From the NCBI GenBank assembly GCA_025331435.1, contig JAIWNI010000068.1, positions 62,001-126,000 of the forward strand: a stretch of DNA of 64,000 bases. The letters run 5' to 3'. A model generated the notes under the pieces. It saw nothing but the letters and a program-made list of their open reading frames with translations, ran no database searches and was not told the DNA's origin. Source of the stretch: Choanephora cucurbitarum. Its lineage: Eukaryota > Mucoromycota > Mucoromycetes > Mucorales > Choanephoraceae. Of this stretch, positions 30,139 through 41,060 are shown piece after piece (the first letter of the stretch is position 1; each line of letters begins with the position of its first letter). The position numbers were made by a program, and so were the translations under genes.

Positions 30139-30898
30139 TGTAACGTTGTTGTACGAGAGAAGGGGTTTTAAAAGGAATAAATATAGTTTTCTTTAGAGAA
30201 TATATGAATATGTTAATCTTAACGACTTGGTTATTCAGATACAAGTAATAACTATGATAGTCTTTAGTAGTAGACTTGTTTAGTTTTATGAGGAAAAGTA
30301 AGAGAAAGGTAAAAAGAACAGTTCTATCCTATTGGACTTGGTTATTCAGGAACTATGGTAGTCTTAGAAGCAGACTTGTTTAGTTGTTAGTAATATAAAT
30401 GGTGAAGAGAACTGATTAATCCCAAAGGACTTGGTAGTTCAATAAACTATGGTAGTCTTATATGGCAGACTTGTTTAGTTTGTTAGTAATATAAAAGGTG
30501 AAGAGAACTGATTAATCCTAAAGGACTTGGTAGTTCAATAAACTATGGTAGTCTTATATGGCAGACTTGTTTAGTTTGGGTAAGGAAAAGTGAAATCGAA
30601 TATGTTAATCTGATAGACTTGTTTATTCGAAGGTTAACTATGGTAGTCTTATATGGTAGACTTGTTTAGTTTAACGTGTAGTAACTGAAGAAAATACAAA
30701 GAAAAGAAAAATACAAAGAAAATTTAAAGAAAGAAAAGTATAAAGAAAAATAAAGTCTCGAAGGACAAAAAGATCCGTATGGGATAAATTAGGTAGAAAA
30801 AGAATAGATGAGAACAAAGCTGATTTTTATTGAGAGAGAAAATAAAGAGATATTTATAAAAAAGAAAAAATAGCCAGTCACCCAGAGAAGGTGTTACA
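30139..30898 (-). repeat. LTR 4 (outer 5' LTR of the array)
   Basis: Full-length 760-bp LTR ending in GTTACA at the right edge of the array. The following bases AATAC do not match the GAATG preceding LTR 1. Confidence 0.95.
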
Positions 30899-31020
30899 AA
30901 TACTAACTTGGACAGCCTTTCGATGTCAGACTCGAAATTGGAAGCATAAAGAATAATTATTGTTATATTGAAATTGAAGGATTTGATTGGCTGATTTAAG
31001 AATATAGGTACTTCTAGTTA

Positions 31021-32481
31021 TGTAGTTCACTACAGAAGGAACTATGGTCAAGATTTAAGGTGCACAAGCTTACAGAAATCATGCGTTAAAGAGACGATGC
31101 ATTGTTTGTCAGGGCCCTTAATAATATGGCTGTTGGAAGAATGACTGAAGGAGACATAAGCATTTTCAATGCAAGACTGTTTGATAGTATTCCTCCAAAA
31201 ATTCAAAATGGAAGAGACAGTTGTGCTGTACGATTGTATTCCACCAACGAAGCAGTGAGAAATTGTAATGCTACGGTTTTGTCAAGTCTCGATGGAGAAT
31301 TCTAAGAATCAGTTTGCTTTGATAAAGCTGTTGGTAAGGTTAGCAATCGTATTGCTCGACAAAATATTCTGTCTTCTGTGGATATGGAAACCCTTCCCAT
31401 TCATGAAACTATGGGCTTGCACAAAACACTTAGTCTTAAAATTGGGGCAAAGTACATGATTACAGGCAACCTTGATACAAGCGATGGACTGATAAACGGT
31501 ACTATAGGTGTTTTAAAGAAGATTGAATATGGTCAATATAGACTATCTCCTGATTCAAGCTTTGTACAGAAGGCTATCAGAGTCTGGCTCTTACTGGATG
31601 ATACTAAGAGCGGAAAAAAGAAGCGAGCTGCAAGCGCATCTGAATACCGTACCAATCCTTCTATATCGCCAGATCGGACCTCTATTGATCCAGTAACGTT
31701 AGTCACAAAACGTCGTAAGGTTGGATCTCTTTCTGTAAAAAGGACTCAGTTTCCCTTAACTGTTTCTAAGGCTGTAACAATTCACAAAAGTCAGGGCTCA
31801 ACATACAAGAAGGTGATAATTGATGTGAGTGGTAGATCGATGAACAGATCATTGTTGTATGTAGCATGTTCAAGAGCAACATCTGCGTCCGGTCTGTATC
31901 CTATTGGAAGCAAATTTGAGCCAACCAAACCTCAAAACGCAAGAGATGGTGTAGCCAAGGAACTAGAAAGACATGAGACAGTTAAAGCCGAGCTAAAATT
32001 TGAGCAGATATCTGACAGATCGAATAGCTTTCTGTTCCAGCTGATGTTCCATAATGTCTAAAGTCTAAGAGCTCATATAGATCAAGTTGTCCATGACAAA
32101 GCATATCTGTGTTCTGATTTTCTGCTTTTTGCTGAAACATGGACTACCAATAGTCAAACTATTGAGATTCCTGGCTTCAAACAAGTTGCTCGAGTGAATG
32201 TCCATGGCAGTGTTCCTAAAGCAAATGGTAGTGCTTGCTTTGTCAAGACATCTTTGCTTGAGTCGGATAGTGTATCCAATGTTCATGAGCAATTAGTAAG
32301 TGACAATGCAGGACACAAAATGGCAATCTCGGCCTTTGTATTCAAAGACACACTTATTGCATCTATTTACTGCCCGCCAAATTTTAAGAAAGAAGTTGCT
32401 CTTACAAAACTGGAGGATTTATTGAAGGTTGACATCAGGTTCAAAATCATTGAAATGAACAAGATAAAACATTCAGCATGA
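31021..32481 (+). pseudogene. Decayed PIF1-like helicase plus endonuclease (helentron-type relic)
   Basis: One reading frame carries the C-terminal half of a PIF1-type helicase: an ELWSRFKVHKLTEIMR-like stretch, FVRALNNMAVGRMTEGDI, then LTVSKAVTIHKSQGSTYK (helicase motif V region) and LLYVACSRA (motif VI). It continues in the same frame into an exonuclease-endonuclease-phosphatase fold with HNV at motif I, FAETW, and IYCPP. Three TAA stops interrupt it, at 31087, 31303 and 32059; the last falls inside endonuclease motif I. The N-terminal helicase and Rep parts are absent. Helicase fused to an endonuclease is known from helentrons, which suggests the origin. The intact part starts 120 bp from the retrotransposon array. 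Confidence 0.7.
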
Positions 32482-35400
32482 TGCTTCGAGTGGATGTGAA
32501 CCATACTATAACACATGATTAATCGAAGACATATTGAGATCATTCTTTAAGGCAAATATACGCATCAGCTGAAAGAACGTGTTAAATTTGGAGATAGAGA
32601 ATAATGTAAAATTGATAACTGTTAAGAAATAGTTTGAGACTGGATAAAGTATGCCTTTATTACGAACACATCTTATGAGAGTATTTATATGATCTGGGTT
32701 TACTTAAGCTATTAAAACATTGACTTCCTTTAGTCTTTGTTCTTTACTAAATTGGGATATTAGAATGATGAAAGTCCTTCACTAGTTGGTGTAACCTAAC
32801 TTAAGGCCCTAGCACTTTATTTTCTTTAGTAGAGCTTGCTACTTATCTTCTTCTCTAGTCTGTATCTAGTGCACTTTCTAGATTGTCTTCCAGACCGACT
32901 AGTTACTATCTGGATTACACAATCCATTCATGATGTAGATCCTTTTAATGTACAAATAAAGACTTCTTCTTTTAATGACTTAAAGTTGAATATGTCAAAA
33001 CACGACAGAACGTATTGCTATTTAAAAGAAAGATTTTCAACTCTATTCTTTCTTAAACCCCTATCGTAATTCATACTACGGATGAAGATCATAACTACTG
33101 ATTCACAAAAAGAAGATCCTTATACAAAACTTAAATGCAGGTAACTGCAAAGGAAGCTTAAATGGAATAGTAAGCATAAGATGTTATGATATCTTGAGAT
33201 GGAAGGACACTTACTATCTTAAAAAGCAGCCTTTGATCTAGGATGATAGACAAATATCATCTTGGAAAATCTTGTCTGGTCTACAGATATAACCTTCAAC
33301 CTTCTTAACGTGAATGAAAAGTTTGATAATATAGCATCATTAACATAATGATTTGCATTGGATACCATAGCACTTATTGGATCTGGTTGCAGCGCTTGGA
33401 TATATCTAATATTTACGAAAATCTATGCTTAGAAAAGATATTAATCCAAAAATCCTTCTATCTTTCAGACGAATCAATGTGTCTCTTTGAAGCAACCAGT
33501 CTTTGTCTCTCTTTGTCTTATTTTATTTGCTTCGTCCCTTTCTGTCTCTTCGCTATCTCTCTCTTTGTTTCTTTCTCCTTATGCCTCTCTCCTATCACTG
33601 GATCCCTTTCTTTCATTTGTGATCCACATTCAAAGAACCCTTTTTTTTCAATCGCTTTTTTCTTTTTCCTTACTTTATCTCTTTCTTCTTTTCTTAGTTT
33701 TCTCTATAATACTTTTCTTTCTTTCTGTATAGCTTTTTTATCGAATAAATAATGGGTGAGTGGTTGGCACAAAATTGGCTTGCTTGGTTTAGCAGTGAAG
33801 AAGACTATGTTGACTCTCGTATTATGTGGAACGAGTATATCTTTCATTCATAACTAACTTAGTTTCGCAATTTTAAGTTACTTTGATCCCAAAGATTATT
33901 GATTTCGGTTGCTGCCTTGATTAAGTTATCTGTTGCTCAGTCTTTAAATGATACACTTAGGTTATCAATTATCTAAGACGTGGACATGTACTCACTCTAA
34001 TATGCTCATCAGTGTATATGGCAACTAGTTTTCTACTAAAATAAGAAAGCCCTACTCTTGACTGTTAAAGATGGCGCGATTAACGGCTTCTCGTTTTACT
34101 TGCTCATTTCATTCAGCCTTTTAGATATGAACCAACTTGCAACCTATTCAACTGAACGATTGCTTCTGAATTAATTCTTATTTCCCGGGATAAGCCACTT
34201 TCTTCGAGGGACATTCGATTATTTCATTTTATTTATTTTCCTCTCTTCTATAGACTTGCATCACTTTCCACAAGGCTCGATATTAAAGTAAGAGTTGCTA
34301 ATCAACACCTCAGTTGTTTGAATGAACTTTACTAGCTCGAAAAATTAGATCGATTTAACTTAGTGCATGCATCAATCAGTTTTTCTTGACGATTCAACTC
34401 TATTAAAGAATAAAGTTGCTTTGGTGTTTACACTTTTACAAATATGACCACTTATTACCCAGTTTATATCATTTCGAGTTGAGTGTGAAACAACTTTGAT
34501 TGATCAAATACAAGAGCCCTTTTATGTTCTACGTTAAATTGACCAACTGCCTTCACCAGATTTTATTCAGCAAGGAAGAGAGAGCCTCCTTTTCACAGAT
34601 TCAATATTCAACTTGACTCTTTGACAACGCTTATTTGCAGCGATAACATGAGTGACCTTTTCCAATTCTGAGTAGATAGTGAGAAGTTCATGAAAAACAC
34701 TTGAATCAAGAAGTTGTAGATTGTTTGGAAAGAATTAGCCTCAGTCATCTGAAGAAAGTGGATCATTCAGTCTTTTGACAGTATCATGAGATATATGTAC
34801 ATGCGAAAAGATCAGCAATATGATTGAATGTTGTATTGGATATAGAGGCAAGCCTACAATCTTTGTTTGGGTGTATATCGCGATTGATACTATGTGATCA
34901 CAAGTGTGAGTATTGTAAGCAGCTCATGCATATGTCTATCTGGTGATTTATTAACATCGCTATCATCTAGGTAATGTGTCATTTGGATTAGTGCATTCTA
35001 TAAATGAGGAGAAAGAGACAGCAGGTTCTTTCATTATGTTGTAATCACAGATATGGTTGTTAATGCTGTTATCGCTTATTTATTGGATAACAGCTTCCCT
35101 TCTTTAGTTAGATATTGAGCTCACTTGAAGCTTATTTTGTTTTGGTATAAAGCCAATGCGATAGACTCTGTATTAGTGATTTTGAGAGTAGCTTATGTGG
35201 TGTACTGATGCTTTCCAATCTATTTTGCTTTTTTTTTAGAATCTAAATAAATCAAACGATCTTTCACTGAAATGATTAAAAGATTCATAATCTATGATCT
35301 ACAGTTTATTTGCTTTTCATCTTGCAGTTTATTAAATTGCACTTACAAGTGATTTGATTCATACAAATGTGCTATTCCTCACCAAATCATTGAAAGTGCT

Positions 35401-35925
35401 ACTTTGACTATTTGCATATTCAAGAGAAACTTGTTCCTTTTTAAGAATAAAATCCGAATTATAGGAATCCGGTTACCAAATATGTGTCGCATAGAATGAT
35501 GTGCCTCCCTATTTGGGTGGATGATCTCATCGATCTCATCTATTTATGGAAATAGAATGAGAAGAATAGTGTAGCTTTTTTTTTCTAGCACTTTCTATTT
35601 CGCTTTCCTGAGAAAAAAGGTCTAAATATTTTTTTCTTTTTTCACCCACTTTCGGCCAGAATATTTTTTTTATCAAAATTCAGCCTACGAAAATTATCAC
35701 AAAAAAAACCTTGTCAATCTCACCTTCACCGATCGTCTTCAAACTTTGTGTAGACCTTCTCTTTATTCATTAAACTATGGCTACCCAATAAAAACAGCAT
35801 CTCCTCTCACAAAAATTGACTGTAACTCAATTCTTAGCTTTTCATTGTGCTGACACACAGCTGGCAGTGTGCTGGTGAACAGCTACCACACAACTCAGTT
35901 TTAACCTGCGCTGTAGTGTAACGAC
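32482..35925. other. Intergenic region without supported gene
   Basis: About 3.4 kb of AT-rich DNA with only short open frames. A strongly pyrimidine-rich tract at 33480-33740 resembles host leaders and is followed by the small ORF at 33752. A T-rich block at 35575-35720 precedes the decayed gene at 35926 and may be its former promoter. Confidence 0.5.
33752..33853 (+). CDS. Small ORF of 33 codons behind a pyrimidine-rich leader
   Basis: ATG GGT GAG TGG opens a 33-residue frame with several Trp residues and an acidic middle (WFSSEEDYVDS). It stands directly after about 250 nt of CT-rich sequence and an AT-rich TCGAATAAATA, the layout seen before real starts in this window. A GTATAT near its end could be a donor, so it may be an orphaned first exon. 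I recognise no family and coding status is unproven. Confidence 0.2.
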   Translation: MGEWLAQNWLAWFSSEEDYVDSRIMWNEYIFHS

Positions 35926-37083
35926 ATGGCGAAACTTTAGCAGGACGATACAAAGAACTCAACAACAAACAAAAACACGTCGCAGGTCTTTGCCTCAACG
36001 GTATCATAGATTTATCAGATGAATTCGCAGATTCACAACGCAGGTTTTTCAGTGACGAAGAATGGGCCATGATGAAAAGCAAGTACGAGTTCAGCATCAA
36101 GCGCAACAAGCAAGCGTTCAAGCCACTTTTTAAAAAAAATCAACAAAGCAATGAAGAACGCAGACCTTGACAAAGGCTACCAAAGCGCAAGAAACTCTGA
36201 ATCTGCTGCTTTGAACAGTGACAAGGAACACATATTCAACATTTACGCTCACATCATCAACATTTATCGTCGTCGGCGCAGCTCTCTGAATAACAGCATA
36301 AAGGATAACACTGAGCTGGACGGTCTGGTTAAGCTCTGGGCGGAGGTCTTTGAGTCTCTCTTTCCTGATAGCCAACATGACATCAAGTACAGATGGGGAG
36401 AGTTCAAGGCACACCACAACAATTACAAGGTCGATTATCGAGTCATTGCTATAATAAATGCACAGAAGGTTGATGTGCTGGACGTGGAGGCAGCACGATA
36501 TCTACAAAACCAGAAGACCAACAACGACCATCTGAAACTGGCTATCGAAAGCAAAGGCGTTCTTGATCATATTGTGCGACATGCTGCTAGCTTCGATCCA
36601 AGAACAGATATGGCCCTCATGCTCTAAATCTGCCAAAACCAATGCGATGCCAAAATCCTTTCCTTATGCGATCGTGATCTATACTGTCTCTGGAAGGAAA
36701 CTAGCCTCTCATTGCCTTCCTGTCCCAAGCTTTTCGCCGAAAACGCTGATTTGTGGTTTGCAACCCTAGAGCTGATTCGCACATCTGCAATCAAGCTTTC
36801 CCAAAAATTGAATCAGACTGACGACATATCCTGGGACTCGCACTTCAATCGCAAAGGAAAGAGCAAGGCGATTGACTACAAGAATTGGCTCCGATGTACC
36901 TTCTTCCCCCCTGCCACTGTTGCTGACAAATTGATTCTGTCTGTGCCTCTATACGATCCAGCAAGCAATGAAACTGTCGTATTTAGGCATGCATTCGAAC
37001 AAGAAAACATAAAATTCGGAAATTCAATTAATCATCTCAAAATAACAATAAACCGAATAACGTTCACAAAGTTGGAAACCTAA
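35926..37083 (+). pseudogene. Decayed member of a repetitive Mucorales protein family
   Basis: The protein can be followed through two disruptions. A frame beginning near ATG 35926 (itself needing a shift) reads into LSDEFADSQRRFFSDEEW. The frame changes at an 8-A run (36132-36139), continues from 36151 as a 158-residue stretch with KLWAEVFESLF and YKVDYRVIAIINA, and meets a TAA at 36625. The same frame then continues past it to 37083. The pattern of a KLW-type segment followed by a YKVD(Y/M)R core and an ESK segment is what I recall of an uncharacterised family repeated in Mucorales genomes; this assignment is from memory of the pattern, not a search. Confidence 0.5.
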
Positions 37084-38957
37084 AATTAAACTAACACAAC
37101 TGTGATGCTCAGCTAAATATGAGCAAAACAGACAGCTGTTACTCTTGAAGATTTACAAGTTCTTTAGTTAGTAGTGTGTTGTCTGTGAATTGCATCGCGT
37201 TGCAATCAGGCATGTCTGGTTGTCTCGAATAACGACGATAAAATGTCTTTCTGAAATTCAAGAGGAGTCTGGCTGTCATAGCTGAGAAAAGAAAAAAGGA
37301 AATAAAGTAAGAAAAATAAAAAGGGGGCTGCTGTTGCATAAAATTACACTGAGGATGATTTCATGCGATTTGATTACTTTGTTTACTTTATTTGCATCAC
37401 AATACTGATTATCAGACTCATGAAATGCCAAGACATGATTCGTTCGCTGTCTTTGCTTAGTGTGTATATGTCAGTCAAATTTTTCTTTGTCTTTCTTTTT
37501 TTTTCTCTCTTCTTTTCTCTTTATCAAAGCCCTTAAGCTACTCCTTGACAGCTCATCACTTTGGCAAACCCTAACGGCAAGTAGCACATTACCCTTGCTT
37601 ATCTCTAGTGTTACTCACCCTGCTTTATTTTGTCTAGTTTAGGCCTTTGCAACCTGCTCAAGTCTATTTCACCAAGATCAAGCCGTCTTTCGTCCGAAAA
37701 AAAAAGGCACGCGTCTCTTCTTTTCTCTTAAGCTGTCTTTCTGATATCTCTCTTGATGATGATGCCTCTCTATCTCTCTCATGCAGGCTTAGTGGAGCAA
37801 GAACAAAGGCTGATGCTGCCTTCCTTCTCTAATAGAAGCAGACCACTATCTTACGCTAGTTCATTTTCGCGAACGACCCTCGTCCACCTGTATTGGGATT
37901 GAGTCAAAGACTGACAAAGTGCCACTGAGCCGCCTGATCTCTTGACAACCTATGAGCGGTCCTGTAGGGATCTGGATAGAGGAAGTGGGTACAGACATAC
38001 TTGTACTATTCCTCGTTAGTGGACAGGTAGAACGGCTTTTCTGCTACGGAGTTAGGATAGTGCGAACAGAACTAAGCTTTTTCCTTTGGCTTGTGAAAAC
38101 GAGTCGAGGGAGAGGCTTACCCTCTGCGTTCTTGTCTCTCTTTTTCGTTTTCTTTTTGGTGCTACTGGAAATACTTGCTACTGGATAACTCAAGGTCTGA
38201 CTTCAAGTCCTATCTGTCTCTGTCTCTACTCTTGTCGAAACTATCCTGCAAATTGCTAGCTCTTACCATTCAATACTCACTGCATTTTATAACTATATAT
38301 ATGTATTTGTTCATTCATTCGCTTGTTCGTTCACTTATTCATTCATCTTTATTGTAAATATTGCTTACTTTGTCAATACTTCATCTATACTCATCGCTTT
38401 CTATTATTCACAAACACAAAAAAATGCTCGTAGTTGCACCTATCATAACCCTTATTCTCTCTCAAATAAACCAGCTTACGTTTCTTGTTGGTGTCTAAAA
38501 CGAAAGCTTTTAGTCATTGTTTCCTCTCACTCTAAATTTCTGTGTCTTTTTCTCTTCCTTTGCTTTCTTTTTTTTTGTCTAGAGCATTTTAGCTCTCATG
38601 TAGCTTATGCTTGTGTTCATTCATATGGATAGTGTCAGTGTCAGTATCAGTGTCAGCATTGAGGTTTCCCAAGGCATTCTCAGACCATACATGTTGGCAC
38701 GCTTAGATGAACTAGACTATGCTCTTATGTTTAAGTTGTTTACAATGTTCATGGAATATGATGAAAAGAAAACAAAAAGAGATGGGACAGGTTAGTAAGA
38801 AAAGCATATGAAGATATTATTACCAGGCTTATTTTTCTGATTTGTTAGCTCCTTATCAGTTGATTTTCATCCTTTTGATATCACTAGATAGCAGGTAATT
38901 GCTCTTTCATATAGTTGTCTCTCATTAATACAAGCTCCACAAAAACCGTAAGCCAAG
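37084..38957. other. Intergenic region, pyrimidine-rich on plus strand
   Basis: No convincing gene. CT-rich tracts occur at 37490-37540, 37720-37790 and 38510-38590, with short irregular TTCATTCA-type repeats at 38305-38350. Open frames are short and compositionally driven. Confidence 0.5.
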
Positions 38958-39134
38958 TACAGTAGTTGCTCAATTTATAAGTGTTCGATTTAAGATTATG
39001 CTTAGTATAAGAGTGTCCTCTTTTCTCTTGAAAACCGTTTTAAGCGCTAAAACCCATTTCGATTTAAGAGTATGCTTAATTTAAGAGTGCATTTCTCAAG
39101 AATACAAACACGATTAAATAAAGCGACTACTGTA
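38958..39134. mobile_element. MITE with pogo/Tigger-like ends
   Basis: A 173-bp element starts CAGTAGTTGCT and ends AGCGACTACTG, with TA on both sides as expected for the duplicated target of Tc1/mariner superfamily elements. The terminal inverted repeats match over roughly 28 positions with a few mismatches. Inside, a phrase beginning CGATTTAAGA and ending TAAGAGTG occurs twice. There is no coding capacity, so it would need a transposase in trans. Confidence 0.7.
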
Positions 39135-39171
39135 TAAACACTCTCATGGTATCCTCCTCCAACGTTTATGC

Positions 39172-41060
39172 ATGCTTCTCTTTAACCAGATTTCTCTTCT
39201 CAACTCATTCAATAACTGCATGTGTTCCCGAAACTCTTACCTTCTTATACCCTTGGGCTTATTGAAAAAGTTTGTAGCCCCCAAAACCATTGACGGCTTT
39301 TCCAATACTACGCTGGTTCAATGTTCCAATGGTAATCAACATTATATGAATGCTCATATTATACCCTGTACTTTCTATAACGACGTAACATCTGGAAATA
39401 TCTCAAAACAGTATAATAAGTTCGATAGTGCACATATGGTCCCTGCTGCTTTGCTCACTTCAAAAAGAAAACAAGAGAGAGAACATGCATTTTTCCTTAA
39501 AGTTGAACAGAGAACTCTCTGAGTTATATTGCCTTCCTCTAATAGAAGGTTTCGTATATTTGGAAATGGCTCTTACGCACATTCCTCTTTCTATGAGCAA
39601 AGCGCCTGGTTATTGTCATCATTTTGCTTTATTATAGCAAAAAACCCCAAGACATGTCGAGCTGTCCATCTTGATGGGTCACTCGCCCACTTAGGTTTGT
39701 TGCAAATGTTTGCAAAAGAAGGGGATAAATACAAATACTTTGCAACTTAACTCCACTTATACCCCCCCCCCCAAAGATAAGGCCAAAATATGAATACTGC
39801 ACCACCTGTTACCGGACGAAGCCAAGTTCTTTATCTTTTGCTGAAGGGCCCCCATAATTCCGCAACCAACCAAATACGCCTTTTAAATCGTGTGGATTCA
39901 CACGTATAAACAGCCCCAAGACTCTTTTAGCTTTTACATCTTTTGATACTGCTCTTGATATTCCAGAAAAACTCTTTCATACCCTAATCCTCGCTTTTTG
40001 CCATATCTGGTCGAGTACTTCCAAAAAGAATTTCCTCAACACACATCAGAAATTATGGCTTCAATCAGAGTTGCAGGACTACAAGAAAGATGGAATTTCT
40101 TTCCAAGGAATTCCGCTCTTCAGATGAGGTACTGTGTCTCATTTGTATTCAGAAATATCAAACTGCTTGCCCAGATTAAAATTACTGTTGTATGCAGGAC
40201 CTTCAATGCCCCAGATGACACCAATCTCATACCCGTTATAAGCTGCTATACCAAAGTTGGACGACTCAGCTTACAGTTATACCGCGAAAAACGTAAATAT
40301 CGTTTCAATGGCTCTATATCCCCTTTAGAACAAACAGTCATGGAAAATGTGGAAAAGGTATGCCGTTTTGATCTTTCCACTTTTCAGAATACTCCCTCTT
40401 TTGACAAATTCCACATACCCTAGAATTATATCTCTCTAATCGCATCGTCAATAATATCAAGGGATTTGGATCCCTGCCGAACTGTCATATCGAGCGTAGA
40501 GAGTAGTGGAATGAATTCATTCCCGAACACATCAATCACAATAACCACTAAGATCCTTCAGAAGACATCGCTGTCAAGTTCGCAACACATTCCATGTTTC
40601 AGCACCTTGCCGGAGGCGGTTCATTGAAACCCAAAAGCCAACAATACAAAACTGTGGCCGGTCCAGCTGTCTCGACCTATTTTGTTGATCATTTTAGTGA
40701 GAAGCAGCTCTTCTTTGATGTTCTTAGAAAGCTCGATACACAAGATGCTTAATTATCACCCAAACCCACTCAAGTCGGTCTGTACACCATTTCCTATGCC
40801 TTACATGATCACTTGTACCGCAAAAGCAGTCTGGGTATCGTTGATTGTTGCAACAATAATACAACAAGGCTGGTTCCTTAACGCATGTCCAAAGACATCG
40901 GTCAATACACCTTCTGATCCTATTTTTGCTCTAATCTTTTTCTTGAATATAATAACAATAGTCTCTTGCAGCCCTGCCCTGATCAAGCAGTGCAATGTAA
41001 TATAGACCATACTGTACATATATTTGATACCAACCTCTTTGTTGGTAACAATAGTATTGC
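39172..41060 (+). pseudogene. Decayed DNA-transposase-like gene (TNP2/KDZ-like pattern)
   Basis: Fragments in changing frames follow the order of a large transposase-like family common in fungi. They are FYNDVTSGNISKQYNKFD and MVPAALL with a Lys-Arg-rich stretch (to 39522), then LPLIEGFVYLE and RHVELSILMGHSPT in the next frame, then a CTTC zinc-type pair near 39800. A frame at 39998-40423 follows, then a tail at 40440-40750 with DIAVKFATHSMF, and GLYTISYALHDHLYRK near 40780. Several stops and frame changes intervene. The family call is by pattern memory only. Confidence 0.45.

Larger units (their letters stand above)
9488..30898 (-). mobile_element. Tandem array of three Ty3/gypsy retrotransposons sharing four LTRs
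   Basis: Four 760-bp LTRs start at 9488, 16371, 23255 and 30139, separated by three bodies, giving periods of 6883, 6884 and 6884 bp. All units read right to left. Predicted Gag, integrase and fourth-ORF proteins are identical between units. The only differences I found are homopolymer lengths: a 6-A versus 7-A run in pol of unit 1, and two A-runs in the spacer of unit 3. Flanks just outside are GAATG on the left and AATAC on the right, so no perfect target duplication brackets the array. Known routes to such arrays are unequal LTR-LTR exchange or integration of multimeric circles; recent origin is inferred from the identity. Confidence 0.95.
23255..30898 (-). mobile_element. Retrotransposon unit 3 (rightmost, intact)
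   Basis: All ORFs are open. It differs from units 1 and 2 only by +1 A and -1 A in two A-runs of the non-coding spacer near 25825-25875. Its 5' LTR is the outer right LTR of the array, so its transcription would not need to start inside the array. Confidence 0.93.

Noticed and set aside
9488..30898. CRISPR-like or phage-type repeat array
   Set aside because: The repeats are LTRs and element bodies with clear gag-pol genes in a eukaryotic genome.
31087..32061. Reassignment of TAA to Gln in the helicase frame
   Set aside because: Neighbouring intact genes use TAA as a stop, so the three in-frame TAA codons mark decay, not a different code.
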